From positions 2,303,001 to 2,367,000 of the forward strand of contig NZ_CP013342.1 in NCBI RefSeq assembly GCF_001610975.1: 64,000 nucleotides of DNA, written 5' to 3'. The DNA comes from Sphingopyxis terrae subsp. terrae NBRC 15098. GTDB lineage: Bacteria; Pseudomonadota; Alphaproteobacteria; Sphingomonadales; Sphingomonadaceae. Positions 1 through 7,202 of the stretch are shown one piece after another (position 1 is the first letter of the stretch; the number at the start of each line of letters is the position of its first letter). The position numbers and the translations under genes are program-made. The notes under the pieces were generated by a model, which had not been told where the DNA came from, did not search any database, and saw nothing but the letters and a program-made list of their open reading frames with translations.

Positions 1-1
1 G

Positions 2-268
2 TTCGTCGGTACGCCGCCCGCCTTCCGCCTGCTCGACAGCCTTGCGATCGAGGAAGGCGGCCGCATCTGTGTCGGCACGATGGTCGAAGGCGGCATCACC
101 ATCTTCGATCCTGATGGCGGCGGGTCGGAGTTTCTACCGCTCCCCGATATCGGCGTGACCAACATTGCGTTTGGCGGCGCCGATCGGCGCGACGCCTATA
201 TCACCGCGTCGACCACCGGGACGCTCTACCGCGTCCGTTGGCCGCGCTCCGGCATAACCGTCAATTAA
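2..268 (+). CDS. SMP-30/gluconolactonase-like protein, 3' end only
   Basis: The window opens inside this gene; the reading frame is open from base 2 and stops with TAA at 266-268, leaving 88 C-terminal residues. The visible protein has short beta-propeller-like strands, with GGRICVGTMVEGGITIFDP near the start and a late TNIAFGGADRRDAYIT segment. These match the last blades of the SMP-30/gluconolactonase/LRE-like family, which hydrolyse sugar lactones or related esters. The N-terminal metal ligands lie outside the window, so substrate and activity cannot be judged. The stop codon sits inside a large inverted repeat (249-285). The GST gene follows in the same direction 48 bases later. Confidence 0.75.
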   Translation, partial: FVGTPPAFRLLDSLAIEEGGRICVGTMVEGGITIFDPDGGGSEFLPLPDIGVTNIAFGGADRRDAYITASTTGTLYRVRWPRSGITVN

Positions 269-285
269 GTTGACGGTTATGCCGG
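249..285. repeat. Perfect 16-bp inverted repeat spanning the stop codon
   Basis: The arms CCGGCATAACCGTCAA (249-264) and TTGACGGTTATGCCGG (270-285) are perfect reverse complements separated by TTAAG. The stop codon of the upstream gene lies across the left arm and loop. No T-tract follows, so it is not a standard intrinsic terminator. It could be an RNA hairpin between the two genes or an operator for the downstream GST gene. Confidence 0.7.
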
Positions 286-316
286 AAGCTGCTAGAAGGA
301 TACTGAGAGGATGGCC

Positions 317-934
317 ATGAAATTCTATAATAGCGTCGGCCCCAATCCCCGTGTCGTGAAACTGTTCATGGCGGAAAAGGGGATCAGCCTGCCCGAGGTC
401 GAGGTTGACCTGCGCGGCGGTGAAAACCGGCGCCCCCCATATAACAGCAGCGTGAACCCGGCGGGGCAGACCCCGGCGCTCGAGCTCGACGACGGAACGG
501 TACTGACCGAGATTACTGCGATCTGCGAATATCTGGAGGAGCGCTTCCCCGATCCGGCGCTGATCGGCACGACGGCCGAGGAGCGCGCGGCGACGCGGAT
601 GTGGACGCGGCGCGTCGACCTCAAGATTTGCGAACCACTGACCAACGGCTTTCGCTTTGCGGAGGGACTGCCGCTGTTCGAACCGCGCATGCGCTGTCTG
701 CCCGAAGCCGCGGCGGGGCTGAAGGCGATGGCACAGGACGGGCTCAAATGGCTCGATCCGCTGATCGCCGATCGCGCGTTCATCGCCGGCGACCGCCTGA
801 CGCTCGCCGACATCATGCTCTTCGCTTTCCTCGATTTCGGCGCGAGCGTCGGTCAACCGCTCGACCCCGACAACAGGAATATCCTGCGCTGGTACCAGGG
901 CATGAAGGCCCGCCCCAGCGCCAATCCGAACTGA
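317..934 (+). CDS. Glutathione S-transferase family protein
   Basis: A 205-residue cytosolic protein of normal GST length. Residues 1-80 form the thioredoxin-like glutathione-binding domain: an MKFYNSVGPNP start, then NPAGQTPALELDDG with the cis-proline TPAL, then the ITAICEYLEE helix that usually contacts the gamma-glutamyl part of glutathione. The rest is the helical C-terminal domain with the FIAGDRLTLADI signature. The start is set at 317 because GAGAGG lies at good distance from it; an in-frame ATG at 311 would sit on top of that site. Such proteins conjugate or isomerise electrophiles with glutathione; the substrate is unknown. A VOC-family gene follows after 19 bases, a pairing that suggests detoxification. 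Confidence 0.9.
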   Translation: MKFYNSVGPNPRVVKLFMAEKGISLPEVEVDLRGGENRRPPYNSSVNPAGQTPALELDDGTVLTEITAICEYLEERFPDPALIGTTAEERAATRMWTRRVDLKICEPLTNGFRFAEGLPLFEPRMRCLPEAAAGLKAMAQDGLKWLDPLIADRAFIAGDRLTLADIMLFAFLDFGASVGQPLDPDNRNILRWYQGMKARPSANPN

Positions 935-953
935 GACGCAAAGGAGACGGACG

Positions 954-1547
954 ATGGCAGAAGCGAACAAGGAATTCGAATTTTGCGGGGTCAACCACCT
1001 CGCGCTCGTGTGCAAGGACATGGCCAGGACGGTGGAATTCTACCGCGACATTCTGGGCATGCCGCTGACCAAGACGATCGACCTTCCCGGCAATCGCGGC
1101 CAGCATTTCTTCTTCGATATCGGCAATGGCGACAGCCTGGCCTTTTTCTGGTTCGACGGTGCGCCCGAAGCGGTGCCGGGAATCTCGGCGCCCGAAGCGC
1201 TGCCGACGCAGGGCAATTTCATGTCGGCGCACGGATCGATGAACCATATCGCGATCAACGTGCCCGCCGAGCGCTTCGATGAATATTACGACCGCCTCGT
1301 CGAAAAGGGCGTCAAGGTCACCAAGATCCTGAACCACGACAATTCGCCGACGCAATCGTCGGACGAGATGAACGATGATGTGTTCGTCCGTTCGGTCTAT
1401 TTCTTCGACCCCGACGGCGTGTGCCTCGAATTTGCGGCCTGGACCAAGGTATTCGACGACAGCGACGTCGCGCATGACCCGGTCCGTGCGGACGGAACGA
1501 AGGTCGAAGGCATGATCACCGCGCGCAAGCCGGTTCCCGCCGAATAA
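954..1547 (+). CDS. VOC superfamily (glyoxalase/dioxygenase fold) protein
   Basis: 197 residues, preceded by AAAGGAGA about 7 bases before the ATG. Residues about 10-145 carry the vicinal-oxygen-chelate fold: VNHLALVCKDMARTVEFYRDILG opens the first beta-alpha-beta-beta module, MNHIAINVP the second, and FFDPDGVCLEF closes it. The His in NHLALV, the His in NHIAIN and the Glu in CLEF are the positions that usually bind the metal. Members include glyoxalase I, ring-cleaving dioxygenases and isomerases; nothing here decides among them. It follows the GST gene closely, so the two probably form an operon, and an intrinsic terminator follows at 1573. Confidence 0.88.
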   Translation: MAEANKEFEFCGVNHLALVCKDMARTVEFYRDILGMPLTKTIDLPGNRGQHFFFDIGNGDSLAFFWFDGAPEAVPGISAPEALPTQGNFMSAHGSMNHIAINVPAERFDEYYDRLVEKGVKVTKILNHDNSPTQSSDEMNDDVFVRSVYFFDPDGVCLEFAAWTKVFDDSDVAHDPVRADGTKVEGMITARKPVPAE

Positions 1548-1572
1548 GCCGAAACCGCGAAACACTCCTCGG

Positions 1573-1599
1573 GCCCGGCCGCTGTGCCGGGCTCTTTTT
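1573..1599 (+). terminator. Intrinsic terminator after the VOC gene
   Basis: GCCCGGC (1573-1579) pairs with GCCGGGC (1586-1592) across a short loop and is followed directly by TCTTTTTG. It lies about 25 bases after the VOC stop codon and ends the GST-VOC transcript. Confidence 0.8.
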
Positions 1600-1610
1600 G
1601 TTGGCGAATC

Positions 1611-2081
1611 TTAGGCATTCGGCGCGCGGCGCGGCGCCCCGGCGCGGAGGAAATTGCCGAGCGCGACGAACAGCATTTCGCGCGCGTCGCCGCCCAGCAA
1701 TTCGGCGCTAAGCCAGTCGAACGCCGCGCGGTCGTCGCGACCGGCGGCACCGACCAGCGCCGCGAGCAACGCTTCGTCGAAGCTGGCGCGCGGGCAGCAG
1801 GGCGGGGCGACCGCGAAGGGGTCGGGCCAGCAATGAACGATCGCCTCCACGACGAGACGGTAGCGGCGCGCCGCGAGGATGTTGCCCCAGCGCCGTTCGA
1901 GTTCGGGCATCGGGTCGCGCTCGCTGCGATGGCACAGCACGCAATAGCGCAGCGCGAGGACCGCCTGCGCCGCATCGACCGGCAGTTCGCGTACGAACGG
2001 CTGTTCGGTCAGGCGGCGGACAAGCGTGCTGGCTTCCATCATTCCTCCCATCGATGGCCCAAATCCGCGGCGCATCGGCAT
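1611..2081 (-). CDS. Hypothetical protein with a Cys-rich segment, downstream of a Fur-like box
   Basis: Up to 156 residues from the ATG at 2081, which has GGAGG 11 bases upstream; an internal ATG at 2042 or 2045 with GGGAGGA close by is an alternative. I do not recognise the family. Visible features are a YCVLCHRSE segment near residue 50, a second cluster HCWPDPFAVAPPCC, and a helical, Ala/Leu-rich remainder. Upstream on the same strand are a hairpin with a T-tract (2099-2136) and a Fur-like box (2164-2178), beyond which lies bacterioferritin. The context suggests an iron-responsive gene, but function is unknown. The C-terminus lies next to the terminator of the convergent VOC gene. Confidence 0.6.
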   Translation of the reverse strand: MPMRRGFGPSMGGMMEASTLVRRLTEQPFVRELPVDAAQAVLALRYCVLCHRSERDPMPELERRWGNILAARRYRLVVEAIVHCWPDPFAVAPPCCPRASFDEALLAALVGAAGRDDRAAFDWLSAELLGGDAREMLFVALGNFLRAGAPRRAPNA

Positions 2082-2098
2082 GCAGCCCGGTCCCTCCG

Positions 2099-2136
2099 AA
2101 AAAGATGCCGGCTGCCGCAGGGCCGCAGCAGCCGGC
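2099..2136 (-). terminator. Hairpin with T-tract (minus strand) between a Fur-like box and the hypothetical gene
   Basis: Read on the minus strand, GCCGGCTGC (2136-2128) pairs with GCAGCCGGC (2115-2107), with further wobble pairs inside, and is followed by ATCTTTTT. It lies about 30-60 bases downstream of the Fur-like box and just before the start of the hypothetical gene. It could end a short transcript or act as an attenuator. Confidence 0.65.
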
Positions 2137-2163
2137 AGGAGGGGACTGCGTAAACAGAGCTAT

Positions 2164-2178
2164 TGATAATCATTCGCA
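2164..2178 (-). promoter_or_regulatory. Fur-like box
   Basis: On the minus strand the site reads TGCGAATGATTATCA, an imperfect palindrome close to the alphaproteobacterial Fur consensus TGCGAAT-N-ATTCGCA. It would overlap a promoter for the short transcript or hypothetical gene at 2081. The assignment is by motif only. Confidence 0.5.
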
Positions 2179-2184
2179 AAAACA

Positions 2185-2217
2185 AGCAAAAAATGAGGCG
2201 CCCGCAGGCGCCCCCAA
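2185..2217 (-). terminator. Intrinsic terminator after bacterioferritin
   Basis: GGCGCC repeats at 2197-2202 and 2207-2212 pair around a CGCA/TGCG loop. A-runs flank them on both sides, so on the minus strand the hairpin is followed by TCATTTTTT. It lies about 30 bases after the bacterioferritin stop. Confidence 0.75.
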
Positions 2218-2246
2218 AAAATCCGTGGATTTTTGTCGTTCCGGCG

Positions 2247-2729
2247 TCAGTCGTCGCCGGCGGGCTTCGACTGGAGCTGGACGTAATTTTCCATTCCCAT
2301 GCGCTCGATCATCTCGAACTGCTTCTCCAGCTCGTCGACATGATGCTCTTCGCTTTCCAGAATGTCGGCGAACAGATCGCGGCTGACATAGTCGCGCACG
2401 CTTTCGCTATGCGCGATCGCGTCCTTGAGCAGCGGGATCGCTTCTTCCTCGAGCGCGAGGTCGGCCTTGAGGATCTCTTCGACCGTTTCGCCGACGCGCA
2501 GCCGTCCGAGCAGCTGGAAATTGGGCAGGCCGCCCAGAAAGAGGATGCGGTCGGCCAGCTTGTCGGCGTGCTTCATCTCGTCGATCGATTCCTCGCGCTC
2601 GAAATGCGCAAGACGCGCGACGCCCCAATTGTCGAGCATGCGATAGTGCAGCCAATATTGGTTGATCGCCGTCAGCTCGTTCTTGAGCGCTTCGTTGAGA
2701 AAATCGATGACCTTGGGGTCGCCCTTCAT
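2247..2729 (-). CDS. bfr: Bacterioferritin
   Basis: A 160-residue iron-storage protein that forms a 24-subunit shell, oxidises Fe(II) at a di-iron centre and stores ferric mineral. All ferroxidase ligands are visible at the canonical positions: E18, E51, H54, E94, E127 and H130. M52, the usual haem ligand at the dimer interface, is present. Length is typical for the family (about 158). It lies downstream of a bacterioferritin-associated ferredoxin on the same strand, and an intrinsic terminator follows. The ferredoxin is the known electron donor for releasing iron from the core, so the pair is a complete storage and release unit. Confidence 0.97.
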   Translation of the reverse strand: MKGDPKVIDFLNEALKNELTAINQYWLHYRMLDNWGVARLAHFEREESIDEMKHADKLADRILFLGGLPNFQLLGRLRVGETVEEILKADLALEEEAIPLLKDAIAHSESVRDYVSRDLFADILESEEHHVDELEKQFEMIERMGMENYVQLQSKPAGDD

Positions 2730-2828
2730 TGTCCGTCCTGTCCTTGTCGGGTGGGGTGAGAAGACAGGATTATAGGCCCCCCGACCCGTTCAAGCCAAGC
2801 TGAAAAGTGGCGGAAATCTTGGAAAAAT

Positions 2829-3002
2829 TCAGGCGGTCGCCGTGATGTCGCTGATGATATTGCGAGCGAAAGGCAGGCATTGACCGCATTTGGGTTTGCG
2901 ACCCAGTTGCGCATAGGCGGCCTTGGCGCAGCGCAACTGGCCGTCCTTTGCGACGTCGCGCAAATCGCGTTCCCTTATTGCGTTGCAGACACAGACGACC
3001 AT
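2829..3002 (-). CDS. bfd: Bacterioferritin-associated ferredoxin, (2Fe-2S)-binding
   Basis: A 57-residue gene. The translation begins MVVCVCNAIRERDL and contains RKPKCGQCLPFARNII. Cysteines fall at 4, 6, 39 and 42, the C-X-C and C-X2-C ligand pattern of the BFD-like [2Fe-2S] fold. In the known system Bfd binds bacterioferritin and passes electrons through the haem to mobilise stored iron. GAGAAGGA lies upstream of the ATG. It is the first gene before bfr (99-base gap), and two Fur-like palindromes lie 38-77 bases upstream of its start, so iron control of the pair is likely. Confidence 0.92.
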   Translation of the reverse strand: MVVCVCNAIRERDLRDVAKDGQLRCAKAAYAQLGRKPKCGQCLPFARNIISDITATA

Positions 3003-3039
3003 GTGCGAATCCTTCTCAACAAGGCTGATCTAGGGATAG

Positions 3040-3079
3040 TGCGAGGGATTCGCAACAGGAAAGTTGCGAGCGGTTCGCA
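3040..3079 (-). promoter_or_regulatory. Two tandem Fur-like boxes upstream of bfd-bfr
   Basis: TGCGAGGGATTCGCA (3040-3054) and TGCGAGCGGTTCGCA (3065-3079) share the pattern TGCGAG-N-RTTCGCA. Both are near-palindromes, with centres 25 bases apart. They match the alphaproteobacterial Fur site style TGCGA-N5-TCGCA and lie in the bfd-purS divergent region, close enough to bfd to control it. Whether they repress or activate cannot be told from sequence. Confidence 0.6.
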
Positions 3080-3199
3080 TTTCCCTGATGCGGCCGATTT
3101 GCCGCGCTGGCCCCTTGCCCGCGCGGCGATTCGCGGGCATAGGCGCGCCCATCCTCCCCGGCCCGAACCCGCCCGGCCGAAACATGAAGGTACGCGCCC

Positions 3200-3430
3200 A
3201 TGAAAGTGAATGTCTATGTGACGCTCAAGCCCGGGGTGCTCGACCCGCAGGGCAAGGCGATCCATCATGCGCTCGAAGGGCTGGGCTTCGGCGGCGTGGC
3301 CGATGTGCGCGCCGGCCGCTTCATCGAACTCGACGTCGCCGACGGCACCAGCGATGCCGATCTCGACGCGATGTGCGCAAAGCTGCTCGCCAACACGGTG
3401 ATCGAAAACTACCGCATCGAACGCGCCTGA
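3200..3430 (+). CDS. purS: Phosphoribosylformylglycinamidine synthase subunit PurS
   Basis: 76 residues, starting [20 protein letters not shown], which is the PurS signature, and ending at [10 protein letters not shown]. PurS is the small subunit of the three-part FGAM synthase used in alphaproteobacteria, where it bridges PurL and the glutaminase PurQ in step four of purine synthesis. The purQ start follows 22 bases downstream. PurL is not in the window. Size and composition are normal for the family. Confidence 0.96.
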   Translation: MKVNVYVTLKPGVLDPQGKAIHHALEGLGFGGVADVRAGRFIELDVADGTSDADLDAMCAKLLANTVIENYRIERA

Positions 3431-3452
3431 CCACCGCGAAGGAGCCTTGCTC

Positions 3453-4118
3453 ATGAAGACCGCCGTAATCGTCTTTCCCGGCTCCAACTGCGATCGCGAC
3501 ATGGCCGTCGCGCTCGAAACCGTGACCGGCGTCAAGCCCGCGATGGTTTGGCACCGCGAGACGGCGCTTCCGGACGGCACCGATTTCATCTCGCTGCCTG
3601 GCGGCTTCTCCTATGGCGATTATCTGCGCTCGGGCGCGATGGCGGCGCGGTCGCCGATCCTGCGCGCCGTCGCCGACGCTGCGACGCGCGGCGTGCCGGT
3701 GCTGGGCGTGTGTAACGGCTTTCAGGTGCTGACCGAGGCGCAGTTGCTGCCGGGCGCGCTGATGCGCAACGCGGGCCTCAATTTCGTCTGCCGCACGGTG
3801 CCGCTGACTGTCGCCAACAGCCAGTCGCTGTTCACCGCCGCCTATCGCGCGGACGAGACAATCCATATTCCGGTCGCCCATCATGACGGCAATTATTTCG
3901 CCGACGCCGACACGCTCGACCGTATCGAGGGCGAGGGGCGCGTGGCCTTTCGCTATGCCGACAGCGTCAACGGCTCGGCACGCGCCATCGCAGGCGTGCT
4001 CAACGATGCGGGCAATGTCCTCGGCATGATGCCGCATCCCGAACGCGCGATCGACCGCGCGCATGGTGGCACCGATGGGCTACGCCTGTTCGAAGCTGCG
4101 CTCGGCGTTCTCGCCTGA
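3453..4118 (+). CDS. purQ: Phosphoribosylformylglycinamidine synthase subunit PurQ (glutaminase)
   Basis: 221 residues. A class-I glutamine amidotransferase domain covers the whole protein: [12 protein letters not shown] at the N-terminus, [18 protein letters not shown], the nucleophile elbow GVCNGFQ with C87, and MMPHPERA near the end carrying the catalytic His and Glu. It makes ammonia from glutamine and passes it to PurL. AAGGAG lies about 8 bases before the ATG at 3453; a TTG six bases earlier is also in frame but lacks that spacing. Its 3' end overlaps by 39 bases the end of a convergent membrane-protein gene. Confidence 0.97.
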   Translation: MKTAVIVFPGSNCDRDMAVALETVTGVKPAMVWHRETALPDGTDFISLPGGFSYGDYLRSGAMAARSPILRAVADAATRGVPVLGVCNGFQVLTEAQLLPGALMRNAGLNFVCRTVPLTVANSQSLFTAAYRADETIHIPVAHHDGNYFADADTLDRIEGEGRVAFRYADSVNGSARAIAGVLNDAGNVLGMMPHPERAIDRAHGGTDGLRLFEAALGVLA

Positions 4119-4469
4119 TATAGCCGCCGGCGCTGGCGCATCGGCGCGCGGCCCCAGCCAGCGTCCGACGATCAACAGCACCGTCGGCCAGAACATCGTG
4201 TTCCAGATATCGTGCCAGTGCGCGGCGTCGGGCTGGATCGCCGAGCGGCCGATCTCGGCCTGAAGGTCGAGCCATTCGCCGCCGCACGCCATGACAAGTA
4301 CCGCAACCCAGGCGATCAGTCCGCCACCGCGCCGCCGCCAGATCAGCCGCACCGCCAGAAACAGCGCCAGCCCGAAATAGATATGCAGCGCGTCCTTGCC
4401 GAGCCCGACCGAGGCGACGATCGACAGCTTGTGCTCCTCGAACAGCGCGGCGAGCAGGGTCAGCGTCAC
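4080..4469 (-). CDS. Small integral membrane protein of unknown function
   Basis: 129 residues with three to four hydrophobic segments (for example [31 protein letters not shown] and [19 protein letters not shown]), which indicates an inner-membrane protein. I see no catalytic motif and cannot name the family with confidence. It lies just downstream of the queuosine-precursor transporter on the same strand, with six bases between stop and start region, so it is probably co-transcribed. Its last 39 bases overlap purQ in the opposite direction. Confidence 0.7.
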   Translation of the reverse strand: MTLTLLAALFEEHKLSIVASVGLGKDALHIYFGLALFLAVRLIWRRRGGGLIAWVAVLVMACGGEWLDLQAEIGRSAIQPDAAHWHDIWNTMFWPTVLLIVGRWLGPRADAPAPAAISGENAERSFEQA

Positions 4470-4474
4470 GCGGA

Positions 4475-5221
4475 TCAGACCTTGGCGCGGAAGGGGGTAA
4501 AATCGGTTCCCTCGTCAAACACGTCGACGCCCTCGCGGCGCTTGAGCGTGCCGACCACCAGATAGGTGACGGGGGTCAGCGCCGCCTCCCAGGCGGTCTT
4601 GATGAACCATTGCGACAGCACGACCTGATAAAGCTGCTCGGGCGGCCAGCCGGCGAGTCCGTAAAAGGCGAGCGGGTAGAAGATCAGGCTGTCGAGCCCC
4701 TGGCCGACGATCGTCGAACCGATGGTGCGCATCCACAGATGCCGGCCCCCGGTCCACAGCTTCATGCGCGCGAGGACATAGCTGTTGGCGAATTCGCCGA
4801 CCCAGAAGGCGGTCATCGAGGCGATGACGATGCGCCAGCTGTTGCCGAACACGAATTCATAGGCCGCTTGCCCCGGCCAGTCGCGCGCCGGCGGCAGCGC
4901 GACGACGACCCATGCCATGAACGCCATGAAGACGAGCGCGGCGAACCCGGTCCAGATCACCCGGCGCGCCCGCGCATAGCCATAAACCTCGGTCAGGACG
5001 TCGCCGATGATATAGCTGATCGGAAAGAAGAGCACGCCCGCGCCAAAGGCCCATTCGGTGCCCCAGGGCAGGGTGACATAGCTCGGTTTCGATGCCCCGA
5101 TGATGTTGCTGAGCAGCAGGATCGCGACAAAGGCCGCCATCACCAGATCATAATAGCGGAACTGGTGCACGCTGGCGGCGCGGACGTGCACGGGATGGGC
5201 GGGCGGCGGAGACTCGGTCAT
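4475..5221 (-). CDS. Queuosine precursor transporter (VUT/YhhQ family)
   Basis: 248 residues from the ATG at 5221. Six hydrophobic segments are visible, beginning YYDLVMAAFVAILLLSNIIGA. The family hallmarks FPISYIIGDVLTEVYGYARARRVIW and the late GQGLDSLIFYPLAFYG / WFIKTAWEAALTPVTYLVV are clear. YhhQ-type proteins import preQ0/preQ1 for queuosine tRNA modification. The start is set at MTESPPP rather than 36 bases upstream because the longer N-terminus has no family counterpart. The tRNA-Arg gene begins about 70 bases upstream on the other strand. Confidence 0.92.
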   Translation of the reverse strand: MTESPPPAHPVHVRAASVHQFRYYDLVMAAFVAILLLSNIIGASKPSYVTLPWGTEWAFGAGVLFFPISYIIGDVLTEVYGYARARRVIWTGFAALVFMAFMAWVVVALPPARDWPGQAAYEFVFGNSWRIVIASMTAFWVGEFANSYVLARMKLWTGGRHLWMRTIGSTIVGQGLDSLIFYPLAFYGLAGWPPEQLYQVVLSQWFIKTAWEAALTPVTYLVVGTLKRREGVDVFDEGTDFTPFRAKV

Positions 5222-5293
5222 CGACGCATTGCTTAACCGGCTTTGCAGCCCTCGCAAACCACGCTATTCGCGCGATCCACAGCCTTGGTGCAC

Positions 5294-5370
5294 GCGCCCG
5301 TAGCTCAGCTGGATAGAGCACCCGCCTTCTAAGCGGGTGGTCGCAGGTTCGAATCCTGCCGGGCGCGCCA
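5294..5370 (+). tRNA. tRNA-Arg (anticodon TCT), integration site of a mobile element
   Basis: A 77-nt cloverleaf with encoded CCA. The acceptor stem pairs GCGCCCG (5294-5300) with CGGGCGC. The D-arm AGCTCAGCTGGATAGAGC, the anticodon stem CCCGC/GCGGG around loop CTTCTAA (anticodon TCT), and the T-arm GCAGGTTCGAATCCTGC are all intact. It reads AGA codons. The 3' half is overlapped on the minus strand by the last codons of the serine recombinase (stop at 5329), as expected when an element has integrated at the tRNA 3' end and left the gene functional. Confidence 0.97.
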
Positions 5371-6978
5371 ATCCCCCATGAAAGTACGAACTTTGTCGTC
5401 GGCTGGCATTTCGCCTGCCGCGGCGAGTTCGAGTGCACGATTGGGGCCGCGGATGATAATCTGTTCGCGGCTCATCACCACCTCGCCGACGAACGCCCGG
5501 ACATAGCGGCGGCGGACCTGCGGCTCGCCGCCATCGCGGAGCTTGGCCCGCATGGCGGCGGCGAACCGCTCAATCTTTTCGGGTGTGATCCGGCTGCTCT
5601 TGGCGCCGATCTGACGTTCGAGCGCGACAATCTCCTCGGCGACCGAGGTGAGCCGCAGTTTGAGCGTTGCCAGCCGTTCCTTGAGAAATGGGTCGTTGGG
5701 TGCGGTCGCGCCACTCTCGACCATCATAAACAGCGCGCGGATGGAGTTGGTCACCTCGGTTTCCTCTGTGCGAAGCACGGCGACCTGCTTTCGGCGGCTA
5801 GCGTCCGCTGCGGAGGACGCGTCGAGCATTTCGCCGAGCAGAGCCGTCAGGCGCTCGGGCTGGAACAGGCGCGTCTCCAGCGCGGAAACGACGGCTTCAT
5901 CGACTTTGTCCATCGGCACATTGTTACCGCCGCAGGAAAGGTCCCCTTTCTTGCGGCGGTTGGAACACGCATAGTACCGGTAGCGCCCACCCTTGCCAGT
6001 CATCAGCATCATCGTTGATGTACAGCCATTGCAGCCACAGCGACCAATGCCAGATAGTAGCACCGGTGACGTATGCGACCGGGGTGCCGAGATGCGCGGG
6101 TTCCGTGCCTTCAGGCGCTTCTGGACTGCCTGGAACCGCTCCTCGCTCAGGATCGCGGGCACTTTGACCTCGATCCACTCCTCACGCGGTCGCATTTCTC
6201 CGGTGCGGCTGTTGCGGCATCCGTAATAGTGGCGACCTGCATAAGTTTCGCGGGTCAGAATCGCATAGATCAGACCCGTATGAAAATGCTGATTGCGGTG
6301 TGTGTAGCCCCGCTCGCGCAGCCATTTCACGATCGCGTTGATGCCAAGCGGCTCGGTCTTGCCGTCACCTTCGAGATAGAGCCGAAAGATTAACGCGACT
6401 AGGGGGCGTTCAGCCGAGTCGATCGCCAGCTTCTTCTTATCCTTCTTGTCGCGCCGTTCCGCGACATATGTGCGGTAGCCAAGTGGCGGTGCCGAGCCGT
6501 TATGAAATCCGGCCTCCGCATTGGCGGACATCACTATCTTGACCTGTTCGGCGTTGATCTCGCTCGAAGCAGCATCGAGCGAGGTAAAGATGGATCGAAT
6601 GAGCCGCGCATGCGGGCCTTCGCCAACGTCCTGCGTCGCCGAGATCAATTTGACGCCGGCCTTCTCGAGCTTCCGGCGGTATCCCTCGCTTTCATACTCG
6701 TCGCGGAAGAATCTACTGAAATTGAAGACGAATACGGCGTCGTAGCGTTTCGGCTGCGCGCAGGCGTCGGCGATCATCCGCTGGAGAGCCGGACGGCGGT
6801 CGGTCAAGCCGGACTTGCCCGCCTCGACATAGGTTTCGACGATCTCGTAGCCACGCTCCACGGCGGCGCGGGCGATACCCCTTTCCTGCTCGTTGAGCGA
6901 GGTTTCGTGCTCTGCCTGACGTTTGGTGCTGACCCGCACATAGGCGCAGGCGCGCAAGGTCATCTGATCAGTCGTCAT
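5329..6978 (-). CDS. Large serine recombinase (site-specific integrase)
   Basis: 549 residues from the ATG at 6978, which has GAGG about 9 bases upstream. The N-terminal resolvase domain (about 9-155) has AYVRVSTKRQ with the nucleophile S17 and the FNFSRFFRDEYE helix. A recombinase domain follows, with LGYRTY, GINAIVKWLRERGY and ILTRETYAGRHYYG. A Cys-rich zinc-ribbon segment has GRCGCNGC and YYACSNRRKKGDLSC, then a coiled coil and a short tail. The last dozen residues (RARQDSNLRPPA) are encoded by the antisense of tRNA-Arg, so the current C-terminus was made by integration. It very likely catalyses insertion and excision of the element between 5.37 and at least 17.4 kb. It overlaps the small upstream gene by 11 bases. 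Confidence 0.95.
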   Translation of the reverse strand: MTTDQMTLRACAYVRVSTKRQAEHETSLNEQERGIARAAVERGYEIVETYVEAGKSGLTDRRPALQRMIADACAQPKRYDAVFVFNFSRFFRDEYESEGYRRKLEKAGVKLISATQDVGEGPHARLIRSIFTSLDAASSEINAEQVKIVMSANAEAGFHNGSAPPLGYRTYVAERRDKKDKKKLAIDSAERPLVALIFRLYLEGDGKTEPLGINAIVKWLRERGYTHRNQHFHTGLIYAILTRETYAGRHYYGCRNSRTGEMRPREEWIEVKVPAILSEERFQAVQKRLKARNPRISAPRSHTSPVLLSGIGRCGCNGCTSTMMLMTGKGGRYRYYACSNRRKKGDLSCGGNNVPMDKVDEAVVSALETRLFQPERLTALLGEMLDASSAADASRRKQVAVLRTEETEVTNSIRALFMMVESGATAPNDPFLKERLATLKLRLTSVAEEIVALERQIGAKSSRITPEKIERFAAAMRAKLRDGGEPQVRRRYVRAFVGEVVMSREQIIIRGPNRALELAAAGEMPADDKVRTFMGDWRARQDSNLRPPA

Positions 6979-7177
6979 CGGCAAGTATCCTCGCAAGATC
7001 GTCGGCCAAAAGGGCCATCAGCCATTGTGACTCGCCGGGCAGAAGAGGGAAAGAGTCCGCGAGACGATCGATCACCTCGAAGGAGATTTTAGCTGTCCCG
7101 GCGCGGGACGACCGATGTCGGCGGTGTTCGCCGCCATCGGCCTCCCCAGGCCGGTTGTCAGAGGTGGGCGCGCCCAC
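6968..7177 (-). CDS. Small hypothetical protein co-transcribed with the recombinase
   Basis: 69 residues if started at the GTG at 7177, which has GGAGGG seven bases upstream; an in-frame TTG at 7195 is the other option. The N-terminal third is Gly/Arg-rich and likely disordered; the rest is a helical acidic segment ending LLADDLARILADDD. Its stop overlaps the recombinase start by 11 bases and it begins about 26 bases after the ParB-like gene, so the three form one operon. The position recalls recombination directionality factors or small regulators next to serine integrases, but no homology is recognised. Confidence 0.5.
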   Translation of the reverse strand: MGAPTSDNRPGEADGGEHRRHRSSRAGTAKISFEVIDRLADSFPLLPGESQWLMALLADDLARILADDD

Positions 7178-7202
7178 GGTCAATCCCTCCGCCAACCCTC
7201 GT

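Noticed and set aside
5148..5438. Minus-strand frame with the GAPGRIRTCDHPLRRRVLYPAEL-type sequence
   Set aside because: This is the well-known false protein produced by translating the antisense strand of a tRNA gene; the tRNA-Arg explains it fully.
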